Below, one piece after another: positions 7,471-15,252 of a stretch of 20,545 nucleotides of DNA. How positions within the stretch are numbered: position 1 is the first letter of the stretch; each line of letters begins with the position of its first letter. The notes beneath the pieces were generated by a model. The model had not been told where the DNA came from. It saw nothing but the letters and a program-made list of their open reading frames with translations, and ran no database searches. The DNA comes from an uncultured Blautia sp. (GTDB lineage Bacteria; Bacillota; Clostridia; Lachnospirales; Lachnospiraceae). The stretch is from the NCBI GenBank assembly GCA_938028845.1, contig CALIZJ010000071.1, positions 1 through 20,545 of the forward strand. Direction: 5' to 3'. Position numbers and translations under genes: made by a program.

Positions 7471-9237
7471 ATGAAAAGAAAAATAATCGCAAGTGTACTG
7501 ACTTTCATGATGGTAGCAAGCGCATGTCCATCAGTTTACGCAGCGACAGAACATTACAATGACAGCAGTAAGACAGGAGATGCCGAAAGCTGGCAGGCAT
7601 ATAAAGATAATTGGGAGACACTTTCTTCTGATTACACACAGGTTTCTATCACACCTGGAAAAGATGAGACAGAATTAAATTTTGCATGGTACAGCGAAAA
7701 AACGGACAGTGAAGGAACTCCCGTCGTTCATTTTGGAACAGATCAGGAAGCTTTGGAATCTTTTGAGGGAACCATAGGGGATGTAGACACCTCTTTGACA
7801 GGAGACAAAGCTTATGAATATAATCATGTTACAGTAACAGGGATCCAGCCTTCTACTACCTATTATTATACAGTGGAGCGCAATGGCGAACAGAGCGAAG
7901 TAGTAGAGTACACTACCCAGGATCTGGACAGTGTAAAGATTCTTTATGTAGGCGATCCGCAGATTGGTGCTTCCGCAGGACAGCCTCAGGATGGAGGCGA
8001 ACTTGCCGCTGAGTCAGGAGCAGGAAACACCGCTGCATTAAATGACGGATTTGCATGGGACAGAACTTTGGATACGGCAATTGCTGAAAATCCGGATCTG
8101 AACTTTGTGATTTCAGCCGGCGACCAGGTAAATAAGACCGGACAGCCAAAAGAAGAGGAATATGCCGCTTATTTAAGTGCAGATGCACTGAAAACCCTTC
8201 CGGTTGCAACTACTATTGGAAACCATGATTCCTTAAATGCAGATTATATGTATCATTTTAACAATCCCAATGCAACAGAGTATGGAACTACAGAAGCCGG
8301 CGGAGATTACTATTACTCCTACGGAGACGGATTGTTCATTGTACTGAACACAAATAACTACAACGTAGCAGAGCATAAACAGGCGATCGAGGAAGCGATT
8401 GCAGCATATCCCGATGCCGCATGGCGTGTGGTAACGATCCATCAGGATATCTACGGTTCCGGCCTGGATCACTCAGATACAGATGGAATGATCTTAAGAA
8501 CACAGCTTACACCAGTATTCGACGAGGCAGATATTGATGTGGTACTGCAGGGACATGACCATACATACAGCCGTTCCAAACTTCTTTACGGAGACGGACA
8601 GACACACAGCAGCTATGAGTTCCGTCTGAATGAAGAAGGAACTGATTATGACTGGGATCACGCATACAATGTGGAGACAGACGAAGAAATTCCTCTTTAT
8701 CCGGAAGAGGGAGATGAAGAAGGTGCTGCTGCAAAAGATGCTTTCACAGAAGACAATATGTGCTATACCATTGAAGATGTAGAGGGCAATACCGTTACAG
8801 ATCCTCAGGGTATCCTTTATATGACGGCAAACTCAGCCAGTGGATCTAAATATTATGAACTGACTGCAACGCAGCAGGATTATATCGCAGCACGCAGCCA
8901 GAACTGGCTTCCTTCTTTCTCTGTGATCACAATGGACAGCGACAGCTTCCAGATTGATACCTATCAGATCACAGACGACGGACAGGTAGAACAGATTGAC
9001 GAGACATTCACCATCGAGAAAACAGCGGGCGCTTCTGAGGAAACGGCAGACGATGCTTCAGCAGCAGAGACTGACGCAGCAGATACCGAGGCTGCAGATG
9101 AGGCAGCAGGTACTGAAACCACAGATACCGCTGCAACAGAAGAAGGGGAAGATGCCGCACAGACAGACGATGCTGCAAATGAAGCAACAGATGAAGCAGC
9201 AGACAGTGCAGCGGCAGAGACAGAAGCAGCAGAATAA
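7471..9237 (+). CDS. Secreted metallophosphoesterase, purple-acid-phosphatase type, with acidic tail
   Basis: The 588-residue protein begins with a signal peptide (MKRKIIASVLTFMMVASACP, probable cleavage after VYA at about residue 24). An N-terminal fibronectin-like domain (about 55-148, ending in STTYYYTVERNGEQ) resembles the purple acid phosphatase N-domain. The metallophosphoesterase core (about 155-365) has all five metal-site blocks: GDPQ (D162), GDQ (D218), GNHD (N251/H252), TIHQD (H324) and GHDH (H362/H364). It should hydrolyse phosphate esters outside the membrane. Residues 520-588 are a low-complexity Ala/Asp/Glu/Thr tail with no LPxTG motif or hydrophobic anchor. The second gene of the unit starts 11 nt after the stop. 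The substrate (organic phosphate, nucleotide, phytate-like) is not determinable from sequence. Confidence 0.88.
   Translation: MKRKIIASVLTFMMVASACPSVYAATEHYNDSSKTGDAESWQAYKDNWETLSSDYTQVSITPGKDETELNFAWYSEKTDSEGTPVVHFGTDQEALESFEGTIGDVDTSLTGDKAYEYNHVTVTGIQPSTTYYYTVERNGEQSEVVEYTTQDLDSVKILYVGDPQIGASAGQPQDGGELAAESGAGNTAALNDGFAWDRTLDTAIAENPDLNFVISAGDQVNKTGQPKEEEYAAYLSADALKTLPVATTIGNHDSLNADYMYHFNNPNATEYGTTEAGGDYYYSYGDGLFIVLNTNNYNVAEHKQAIEEAIAAYPDAAWRVVTIHQDIYGSGLDHSDTDGMILRTQLTPVFDEADIDVVLQGHDHTYSRSKLLYGDGQTHSSYEFRLNEEGTDYDWDHAYNVETDEEIPLYPEEGDEEGAAAKDAFTEDNMCYTIEDVEGNTVTDPQGILYMTANSASGSKYYELTATQQDYIAARSQNWLPSFSVITMDSDSFQIDTYQITDDGQVEQIDETFTIEKTAGASEETADDASAAETDAADTEAADEAAGTETTDTAATEEGEDAAQTDDAANEATDEAADSAAAETEAAE
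9028..9234 (+). repeat. Low-complexity DNA encoding the acidic Ala-rich tail
   Basis: Degenerate short units of the form GCAGCAGA/GATGCAGC recur across this stretch, encoding alternating Ala with Asp, Glu or Thr (for example DAADTEAADEAAG). It is an irregular, not strictly tandem, repeat, and likely prone to length variation. Long open frames on the opposite strand here are a by-product of this composition. Confidence 0.6.
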
Positions 9238-9248
9238 GGTGGATCGTT

Positions 9249-10433
9249 TTGAAAGAAGTAATGAATAAAAACAGCGGGCAGTTTACAAAAGGTAAGGCTG
9301 CCCGCTGGCTTGTGATTTTTTTGGCGGCCGTTCTCTTTGTATTGTTTACGGTGCGCATTAATCAGACAGATAAAGTAGAGCTGGTCTCCAGAGAGGGACA
9401 GACTTTTGAAAAAGCCACTGTGGTGGAAATCCTCCAGGATAATCTTCAGGCCGATGGAAGCCGTGTGGGAGAACAGCGGGTCCTGGTGGAGATGAATACC
9501 GGGGAGCATAAAGGGGAAACCCTGGAAGTTACCAGCAGCGCCGGGTATCTCTTCGGCGCTGGATGCACCGTGGGCATGGATGTGGTCATTATGCAGAGCG
9601 TGGCGGGTGACAGTGTAGTGGCCAGCGTGTACGCCCAGGACAGAGAATGGGTGATCTACATATTTGCCGCTTTATATATCCTTGCCTTGTGCCTGGTAGG
9701 AGGAAAACAGGGAATAAAAGGAAGCATGGGACTTTTATTTACGTTCTTCTGTGTTATTTTTGTATACATTCCTCTGGTATATCGGGGGATCTCTCCCTTC
9801 TGGGCGGCTGTATTTGTATGCATGATCACTACGGTTGTGACTATGTATTTTATCGGCGGCGCCAGCAAAAAGACGGCGGTGGCCATCGGCGGGACGATGG
9901 CAGGAGTGTTGATCGCAGGCGTATCTGCACAGCTTTTCAGCCTTGCCTCCGGAATTACCGGATATAATGTTTCGGATATAGAAACTTTGATGACCCTTTG
10001 GAATACAAATGGGATCCAGGTGGGAGAATTGCTGTTTTCAGGACTTTTGATCTCAAGTATGGGAGCTGTTATGGATGTGGCAATGTCTGTGGGCAGTTCA
10101 ATGGCGGAAATTCTGAACCAGAATCCGGGAATGACAAGAAAGGAATTGTGGAAAGCAGGGATCCAGGTAGGCAGAGATATGATGGGGACAGACAGCAATA
10201 CCTTGATCCTGGCTTTTGCGGGAAGCAGTGTAAGTATGCTGATCCTGGACTATGCCTATGACCTTCCTTACCGTCAGATCATTAACTCGAATAATATAGG
10301 AATTGCGATCATGCAGGGATTGTCAGGGAGCTTTGGGATTGTCCTTTCCGTGCCTTTCACTGTGCTGCTTGCAAGTTTTCTTTATAAATGGGACTGGAAA
10401 AAGAAAAAAGCAGAAGAAAAAGTCATTGTGTAA
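9249..10433 (+). CDS. YibE/F family membrane protein
   Basis: A 394-residue membrane protein. It has one N-terminal membrane segment (about residues 20-37), an extracytoplasmic beta-rich domain (about 40-130, with TVVEILQDN and VEMNTGEHKGETLEV), then about seven further membrane segments. The arrangement and the GTDSNTLILAFAGSSVSMLIL block match the YibE/F family, whose biochemical role is not established. The start given is TTG at 9249, with GGTGG at 9238-9242; an in-frame ATG at 9261 is an alternative, with a weaker ribosome site. It follows the secreted phosphatase by 11 nt and is probably co-transcribed with it. A terminator overlaps the end of the gene. Confidence 0.87.
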   Translation: MKEVMNKNSGQFTKGKAARWLVIFLAAVLFVLFTVRINQTDKVELVSREGQTFEKATVVEILQDNLQADGSRVGEQRVLVEMNTGEHKGETLEVTSSAGYLFGAGCTVGMDVVIMQSVAGDSVVASVYAQDREWVIYIFAALYILALCLVGGKQGIKGSMGLLFTFFCVIFVYIPLVYRGISPFWAAVFVCMITTVVTMYFIGGASKKTAVAIGGTMAGVLIAGVSAQLFSLASGITGYNVSDIETLMTLWNTNGIQVGELLFSGLLISSMGAVMDVAMSVGSSMAEILNQNPGMTRKELWKAGIQVGRDMMGTDSNTLILAFAGSSVSMLILDYAYDLPYRQIINSNNIGIAIMQGLSGSFGIVLSVPFTVLLASFLYKWDWKKKKAEEKVIV

Positions 10434-10456
10434 AGGCAATGGCTTTTCTTTTTTTG
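10417..10456 (+). terminator. Rho-independent terminator at the end of the YibE/F gene
   Basis: AAAAGTCATTG (10418-10428) pairs with CAATGGCTTTT (10437-10447) with one wobble and an 8-nt loop, followed by CTTTTTTT. The stop codon lies in the loop, so the terminator is built into the end of the gene. Confidence 0.88.
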
Positions 10457-10515
10457 TCATAAATCCTCCGGATATTCTTTACAATAGAATAGAGTATAGA
10501 AAACAGGAGATTTCT

Positions 10516-11712
10516 ATGTGGGGAAAATGGACAAAACGAATAGGCGCTGTAGTGCTCTCCCTGATTCTGGCCCTGTCTCTTGTGGTGTCTGCGTATGCCC
10601 AGAATGAGGAGGAAACTGCACAGACAGAGGAGAACGATACCTTGATCACTTCTCCCTCAGGTGTGCTTATGGAGGCACAGACCGGTACTGTAATCTTTGA
10701 AAAGGATAAAGATACCCGGCGGCGGCCTGCCAGCATTACAAAGATCATGACTTTACTTTTGATCTTTGACGCCATAGAAAACGGAAGCCTTAAGATGGAC
10801 GACATGGTGACCACAAGCGCCTATGCAAAATCCATGGGCGGCTCCCAGGTGTTTTTAGAGGAAGGGGAGACTCAGGATGTGGAAACCATGATCAAATGTA
10901 TTGTAGTGGCATCGGGAAATGATGCCAGCGTCGCCATGGCGGAACATATCGCCGGCAGTGAGCAGGAATTTGTGAAGCAGATGAATGAACGGGCGAAAGG
11001 GCTGGGAATGGAAAATACACATTTTGAAGACTGCTGCGGGCTGACGGAATCCGAGAACCATTATACCACCGCCTATGACGTTGCCCTTATGAGCCGGGAA
11101 CTGGTCACAAAATATCCAAAGGTTTTAGAATATTCTTCCATATGGATGGAGGATATCACCCATGTCACCCGTGATGGCAGCAGCACATTTACCTTGACCA
11201 ATACAAATAAACTGATCCGTTCCTATGATGGATGTGTAGGTTTGAAGACGGGCAGTACCAGCCTTGCGAAATTTTGCCTGTCTGCAGTGGCAAAAAGAGA
11301 CGGGATCACCTTAATCTCTGTTGTTATGACGGCTCCGGATTATAAAGTACGTCTGAAAGACGCTGCCGCCATGCTTAATTACGGGTTTTCCAAGTGCAGT
11401 CTGTATGTGGATGAAGAACCGCCGCAGCTTCCGGCAGTTGAAATAAAAAAGGGCGTGGAAAAAGAGGCAAAAGTAACATACAAAGGAGAGTTCCGCTATC
11501 TTCGCATGGACGGGAAAAGTATCTCTGATGTGAAAAAGGAACTGAAACTTCCAAAAGACGCCGCAGCTCCGGTAAAAAGGGGGGGAAAGGCTGGGGAATT
11601 AAGTTATTTTATGGATGGAGAAGAGATTGGAACGGTGGAGATCCTCTACGCCGAGTCTGTGAGGAAAGCTACATATGCAGACTGCCTGAAAGCTGTGCTC
11701 GGATTGCTTTGA
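10516..11712 (+). CDS. Secreted D-alanyl-D-alanine carboxypeptidase (PBP5-type, family S11), copy 1
   Basis: The 398-residue penicillin-binding protein trims the terminal D-Ala from peptidoglycan stem peptides outside the membrane. A signal peptide (about residues 1-28, VVSAYA cleavage) precedes the S11 catalytic set: S73-I-T-K76, S133-G-N135 and K244-T-G246. A C-terminal beta-rich PBP5-like domain covers about 305-380. The open frame extends upstream to 10303, overlapping the YibE/F gene, but ATG 10516 gives a proper signal peptide and has AGGAGA at 10505-10510, so I chose it. The amphipathic C-terminus (ATYADCLKAVLGLL) may be the membrane anchor. The stop codon overlaps the -35 box of the next promoter. 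A second S11 enzyme lies at 16122. Confidence 0.93.
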   Translation: MWGKWTKRIGAVVLSLILALSLVVSAYAQNEEETAQTEENDTLITSPSGVLMEAQTGTVIFEKDKDTRRRPASITKIMTLLLIFDAIENGSLKMDDMVTTSAYAKSMGGSQVFLEEGETQDVETMIKCIVVASGNDASVAMAEHIAGSEQEFVKQMNERAKGLGMENTHFEDCCGLTESENHYTTAYDVALMSRELVTKYPKVLEYSSIWMEDITHVTRDGSSTFTLTNTNKLIRSYDGCVGLKTGSTSLAKFCLSAVAKRDGITLISVVMTAPDYKVRLKDAAAMLNYGFSKCSLYVDEEPPQLPAVEIKKGVEKEAKVTYKGEFRYLRMDGKSISDVKKELKLPKDAAAPVKRGGKAGELSYFMDGEEIGTVEILYAESVRKATYADCLKAVLGLL

Positions 11713-11738
11713 CAAACGCCCTGGGGCTGGCGTATAAT
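11709..11738 (+). promoter_or_regulatory. Strong sigma-A promoter of the molybdopterin-protein/scpAB operon
   Basis: Consensus -35 TTGACA (11709-11714) and consensus -10 TATAAT (11733-11738) with an 18-bp spacer. The -35 overlaps the stop codon of the preceding carboxypeptidase gene. The expected start (about 11745) falls directly at the beginning of the structured leader, so the leader RNA would be about 215 nt long. Confidence 0.88.
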
Positions 11739-11744
11739 AGGTGG

Positions 11745-11960
11745 CATGTGATAAAACGTACAAGGGGCTGCTTTTGTCATATCCGTGTTTTGATTATGGA
11801 CGCGGGAGCGTCCTGGAAATTTTGCTCCTTGTACGCTGTAAATTTATTACAGCAAGGCTGCAGGTTCAGAATAAAGTTTTAACAGGAAAAGAACAGTTCG
11901 TCCGGCAAAAAAAGAAAAGTTTTCTGACAGAGCGGATTTTAAACAAAGGGAGGACAGAGG
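11745..11960 (+). ncRNA. Structured 5' leader, candidate cis-regulatory RNA
   Basis: Four pairings are visible. (A) ATGTGATAAAA (11746-11756) with TTTTGTCATAT (11772-11782), 11 bp with two G-U. (B) CGTACAAGGGGC (11757-11768) with GCTCCTTGTACG (11824-11835), 12 bp with one G-U. (C) GGACGC-GGGA-GCGTCC (11798-11813), a GNRA-type tetraloop hairpin enclosed by B. (D) GCTGTAA-ATTTA-TTACAGC (11835-11853). The 5' strand of B lies in the loop of A with almost no linker, so A and B should be largely exclusive, as in a two-state switch. The 3' strand of B contains CTCCTT, complementary to Shine-Dalgarno-like sequence; the gene's own site is GGGAGG at 11948-11953. No terminator is evident. I do not recognise a known riboswitch; a small open frame crossing the region looks non-coding. 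Confidence 0.55.
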
Positions 11961-12989
11961 ATGAAGCAGATCAGGACAGAAGATGCAGTTGGACATGTTT
12001 TGTGCCATGATATTACACAGATCATAAAGGATAAAAAGAAAGGAGTCCTGTTTTCAAAGGGGCATATCGTAAGGGAAGAGGATATCCCTCTCCTCTTAAG
12101 CGTTGGAAAGGAACATCTTTTTGTGTGGGAAAAACAGGAAGGGATGCTTCATGAAAATGAGGCGGCACAGATCCTTTATGAAATCTGTGCCGGAGAATAT
12201 ATGCACGGCACTGAGGTGAAAGAGGGAAAAATTGAACTGGTGGCAGAGTGCGACGGGGTTTTAAAGATCAAAAGAGAGGGTCTTTTAAATGTAAATTCCA
12301 TGGGAGAGATGATGATCGCTTCCCGTCACGGGGATTTTCCTGTAAAGACAGGAGATAAGATAGCCGGTACCAGGATCATTCCCCTTGTAATAGAAAAAGA
12401 AAAAATGGACAGGGCACGAAAGTGCGCTGGAGAGGAGCCGCTGTTTTCCATTCTTCCTTATAAGAAAAAAAAGGTTGGTATCGTAACCACAGGAAGCGAG
12501 ATCAAAAAAGGTATCATTTCGGATACCTTTACGCCGGTTCTTCATGAAAAACTTGCTGAGTTTCCCACAAAAGTGATAGGACAGTCTATACCTGGAGATG
12601 ATAAGGAGCAGATTACGAAAGATATACTTTCGTTTATAGAGACAGGTGCAGATATGGTTTTGGTAAGCGGCGGAATGAGTGTGGATCCGGATGACCGGAC
12701 TCCCGGCGCTATCAAGGAAACAGGGGCGCGGGTAGTCACGTACGGAGCCCCGGTTCTTCCGGGAGCTATGCTTCTTCTTGCTTATTATGAGAAAAACGGA
12801 AAATCTATTCCCATCGTGGGACTTCCCGGATGTGTTATGTACGCAAAAAGGACGGTGTTTGATCTGGTCCTGCCGCGGCTGATGGCAGATGATGAGGTAC
12901 TTTCTTCTGAGATTGCCGCCTACGGAGAGGGCGGTCTGTGCCTGAATTGTAAAGTTTGTACTTTCCCTAACTGTGGATTTGGAAAGTAA
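11961..12989 (+). CDS. Molybdopterin-binding domain protein (MoeA/MogA-like) with C-terminal four-cysteine motif
   Basis: A 342-residue cytosolic protein. The N-terminal half (about 1-165) resembles a sugar-binding or SAF-like module (KKGVLFSKGHIVREEDIP). The C-terminal half (about 170-308) is a MoCF-biosynth domain, with TTGSEI (176-181), SGGMSVDPDD (236-245) and GLPGC (287-291), which in MoeA and MogA binds molybdopterin. Full MoeA is longer and has more domains, so this is not a plain MoeA. The tail has C327-x2-C330-x2-C333-x4-C338, a possible Fe-S or zinc site. GGGAGGA precedes the ATG. It is the first gene after a strong promoter and structured leader, followed after 40 nt by a phosphoesterase gene. 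No other molybdenum cofactor genes are in the window, so its exact reaction is unknown. Confidence 0.85.
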   Translation: MKQIRTEDAVGHVLCHDITQIIKDKKKGVLFSKGHIVREEDIPLLLSVGKEHLFVWEKQEGMLHENEAAQILYEICAGEYMHGTEVKEGKIELVAECDGVLKIKREGLLNVNSMGEMMIASRHGDFPVKTGDKIAGTRIIPLVIEKEKMDRARKCAGEEPLFSILPYKKKKVGIVTTGSEIKKGIISDTFTPVLHEKLAEFPTKVIGQSIPGDDKEQITKDILSFIETGADMVLVSGGMSVDPDDRTPGAIKETGARVVTYGAPVLPGAMLLLAYYEKNGKSIPIVGLPGCVMYAKRTVFDLVLPRLMADDEVLSSEIAAYGEGGLCLNCKVCTFPNCGFGK

Positions 12990-13029
12990 GACCTGCATGG
13001 AAGAAAAAAATCTTACGCAGAGGTAATGC

Positions 13030-13821
13030 ATGAAAAAGTTCAGAATAAAAGATTATGAAATACAGACAGAAAAACTGACTGGTTCCCATAAGGTTTCCTT
13101 TGCTGTCCTGGCAGATCTCCATGGGTTCTGTTATGGAAGAGAAAATAAAGAGCTGATCCAGGCCATAAGAAAGAGGGAGCCGGATGCAGTTCTGGTAGCG
13201 GGTGATATGCTGGTCCGCACAAAACCGGAAAGCATGGAACCTGCCGTCTGTCTTTTAAAAGGGCTGGCAGGACGGTATCCAGTATATTACGCACTGGGAA
13301 ATCACGAATCCAAAATGTTTTCCGGAGAAAAGAAAGGGCTGTATCTGGAGTATGAAAAAAGATTAAAGGACAGCGGGGTACGCTTCCTTCATAACGAACA
13401 GGTGCAGGCAGAACTGGGAAATACCAAATTTTGTTTTCACGGGCTGGAGCTGCCCCTTATCTATTATCATAAGCCCCGTTCTCCGAAACTGAAACCGGAA
13501 CTTATAAGAAAACTGCTGGGAACGCCGTCAGAGGACGCTTTTCATGTATTGCTTGCCCATAATCCCAAATATGGAAATGCCTATTTTTCCTGGGGGGCGG
13601 ACCTGATCCTTTCGGGACATTTTCATGGGGGAGTCCTGCGTCTTACAGAGCATATGGGACTTACCTCTCCCCAGTATCTTTTTCTTCCCCCTTACTGCTG
13701 CGGGGATTTCCACAGGGACGGCAGGCATATGATCGTAAGCGCCGGACTGGGAGAGCATACGATACCGGTCCGCATCCATAATCCCAGAGAGCTTTTGTTT
13801 GTGACGGTGAAAGCCCCATAA
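13030..13821 (+). CDS. Metallophosphoesterase, YaeI/YkuE-like
   Basis: A 263-residue calcineurin-like phosphoesterase. Metal-site blocks in order are D29-L-H31, GD59M, G-N91-H92-E, the AH177NP histidine and GH197FH199GG, a complete set. Unlike many YkuE/YaeI relatives it has no obvious N-terminal membrane segment or signal peptide, so it may act in the cytosol or at the membrane surface. Substrates in the family range from nucleotides to lipid-linked pyrophosphates; none can be chosen here. AGAGG sits 6 nt before the ATG. It is the second gene of the operon starting at 11709 and lies 39 nt before scpA. Confidence 0.88.
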   Translation: MKKFRIKDYEIQTEKLTGSHKVSFAVLADLHGFCYGRENKELIQAIRKREPDAVLVAGDMLVRTKPESMEPAVCLLKGLAGRYPVYYALGNHESKMFSGEKKGLYLEYEKRLKDSGVRFLHNEQVQAELGNTKFCFHGLELPLIYYHKPRSPKLKPELIRKLLGTPSEDAFHVLLAHNPKYGNAYFSWGADLILSGHFHGGVLRLTEHMGLTSPQYLFLPPYCCGDFHRDGRHMIVSAGLGEHTIPVRIHNPRELLFVTVKAP

Positions 13822-13860
13822 AGGGCAGGACAGAAAGAAAATCCAAAAAGAGGACAGGAT

Positions 13861-14646
13861 ATGGCAATATCTGTAAAATTAAACGTGTTTGAAGGTCCGT
13901 TGGATCTTTTGCTGCATCTTATTGAGAAAAATAAGATTGATATCTATGATATTCCCATTGTGGAGATTACGGATCAGTATATGGAATACATCCATGGAAT
14001 GGATAAGGAAGACCTTGGGACCATGAGCGAATTTATGGTGATGGCGGCGACTTTGATAGACATTAAATGCCGTATGCTTCTTCCCAAAGAGGTCAATGAA
14101 GAAGGGGAGGAAGAGGATCCAAGAGCAGAGCTTGTGGAAAAACTTTTAGAATATAAAACTTATAAGTATATGTCTTATGAATTAAAGGATCGGCTGGACG
14201 ATGCCGCTGGCGTATTTTTTAAAAAACCTACGATCCCCCGGGAAGTGCTTTCCTACAGAGAACCGGTGGATACCAGCGAGCTTTTAAAGGATCTTACACT
14301 GGAAAAACTGAACGCGATCTATAAGTCCATCATACGAAGGCAGGAAAACAAAATCGACCCAATCCGCAGCAAATTTGGAAAGATAGAGCAGGAAGAGGTT
14401 AGCCTGTCTGAGAAAATGCTGGAACTGAGGGATTATGCAAAAACGCACAAAAAATTTAGTTTCCGAAAGCTTTTGGAAGGACAGAGTTCCAGGATACAGG
14501 TGATCGTTACCTTTTTGTCTATCCTGGAACTGATGAAAATGGGACACATCCATGTAGAACAGGAATATATTTTTGACGATATCCAGGTGGAAGTTGTCAC
14601 TGACCCGGATACCTGGAGAAATCTTACGGAATTTGCAGACGAATAA
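13861..14646 (+). CDS. scpA: Segregation and condensation protein A
   Basis: The 261-residue kleisin subunit of the bacterial SMC-ScpAB condensin. The N-terminal block VFEGPLDLLLHLIEKNKIDI (residues 8-27) and the following helices up to about residue 80 are the conserved region contacting the SMC neck. The acidic stretch about 80-90 (NEEGEEEDPRAE) is the linker, and the C-terminal winged helix (about 190-255, FLSILELMKMGHI) binds the SMC head. ScpB is encoded 21 nt downstream, the canonical arrangement. AGAGGA lies about 6-11 nt before the ATG. Full length, no anomalies. Confidence 0.97.
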   Translation: MAISVKLNVFEGPLDLLLHLIEKNKIDIYDIPIVEITDQYMEYIHGMDKEDLGTMSEFMVMAATLIDIKCRMLLPKEVNEEGEEEDPRAELVEKLLEYKTYKYMSYELKDRLDDAAGVFFKKPTIPREVLSYREPVDTSELLKDLTLEKLNAIYKSIIRRQENKIDPIRSKFGKIEQEEVSLSEKMLELRDYAKTHKKFSFRKLLEGQSSRIQVIVTFLSILELMKMGHIHVEQEYIFDDIQVEVVTDPDTWRNLTEFADE

Positions 14647-14667
14647 CAGGAATGAGGTTATTTTTTA

Positions 14668-15237
14668 GTGGATAAGAAAAAAATAGAAGCAGCTATCGAA
14701 GCAATACTTTTTACCATGGGAGATTCTGTAGAAGCCTCCCAGATCGCCGAGGCGCTGGAACTGGATCAAAATACAACGGAAGAAATCCTTCAGGATATGA
14801 TAAAGCGTTATCAGGAAGAGGACAGAGGGATTCAGATCATAGAACTGGAACATTCATATCAAATGTGTACAAAAAAGGAATACTGTGAGTATCTCATACG
14901 TCTTGCCATGCATCCCAAAAAACCTGTGCTTACAGATGTTATGCTGGAAACCCTGTCCATCATAGCCTATAAGCAGCCGGTGACAAAGGCGGAGATTGAA
15001 AAGATACGCGGAGTAAAATGCGACCATGCGGTAAATAAGCTGGTAGAATATAATCTTGTAAAGGAACTGGGAAGGCTGGACGCCCCCGGAAAGCCCATAC
15101 TTTTCGGCACTACGGAGGAATTTCTCCGTTCCTTTGGGGTACAGGGGCTTGAAGACCTTCCCATACCGGATCCTGTAAAGATAGAGGATTTTAAAGCAGA
15201 AGCAGAAGAGGAAATCCAGCTTCGCCTGGATGTTTAA
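14668..15237 (+). CDS. scpB: Segregation and condensation protein B
   Basis: The 189-residue ScpB forms a dimer that binds the ScpA linker in the SMC condensin complex. It contains the typical tandem winged-helix domains: about residues 1-75 (KIEAAIEAILFTMGDSV) and about 85-165 (LSIIAYKQPVTKAEIEKIRG, then GRLDAPGKPILFGTT). Translation starts at a GTG (14668), with TGAGGT at 14653-14658, about 9 nt upstream. It follows scpA by 21 nt. A few extra acidic residues at the C-terminus are within family range. In Bacillus subtilis the scpAB pair also precedes a dac gene, as it does here after one intervening gene. Confidence 0.96.
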   Translation: MDKKKIEAAIEAILFTMGDSVEASQIAEALELDQNTTEEILQDMIKRYQEEDRGIQIIELEHSYQMCTKKEYCEYLIRLAMHPKKPVLTDVMLETLSIIAYKQPVTKAEIEKIRGVKCDHAVNKLVEYNLVKELGRLDAPGKPILFGTTEEFLRSFGVQGLEDLPIPDPVKIEDFKAEAEEEIQLRLDV

Positions 15238-15252
15238 GAAAGGAAGAAAAAC

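Noticed and set aside
9235..9262. Frameshifted fusion of the phosphatase tail to the YibE/F membrane protein
   Set aside because: There is a proper stop, a GGTGG ribosome site and a complete membrane protein in a different frame; no slippery site is seen.
8964..9509. A 181-codon minus-strand frame rich in Ala/Ser/Val
   Set aside because: It is the mirror of the low-complexity Ala/Asp/Glu tail coding region; stop codons are rare there by composition.
10454..10485. Promoter for the first carboxypeptidase from TTGTCA and TACAAT
   Set aside because: The spacer would be 20 bp, too long for a confident sigma-A promoter.
10303..10515. N-terminal extension of the first carboxypeptidase
   Set aside because: It overlaps the YibE/F gene and terminator and would bury the signal peptide; ATG 10516 with AGGAGA is a better start.
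11741..12010. An 89-codon open frame over the leader and start of the molybdopterin gene
   Set aside because: No ribosome site, overlaps the structured RNA region and the start of the real gene in another frame, and its product has no recognisable features.
12285..13031. A 248-codon minus-strand frame opposite the molybdopterin gene
   Set aside because: The + strand gene has clear domain motifs; the antisense product shows none and has no ribosome site that I can see.
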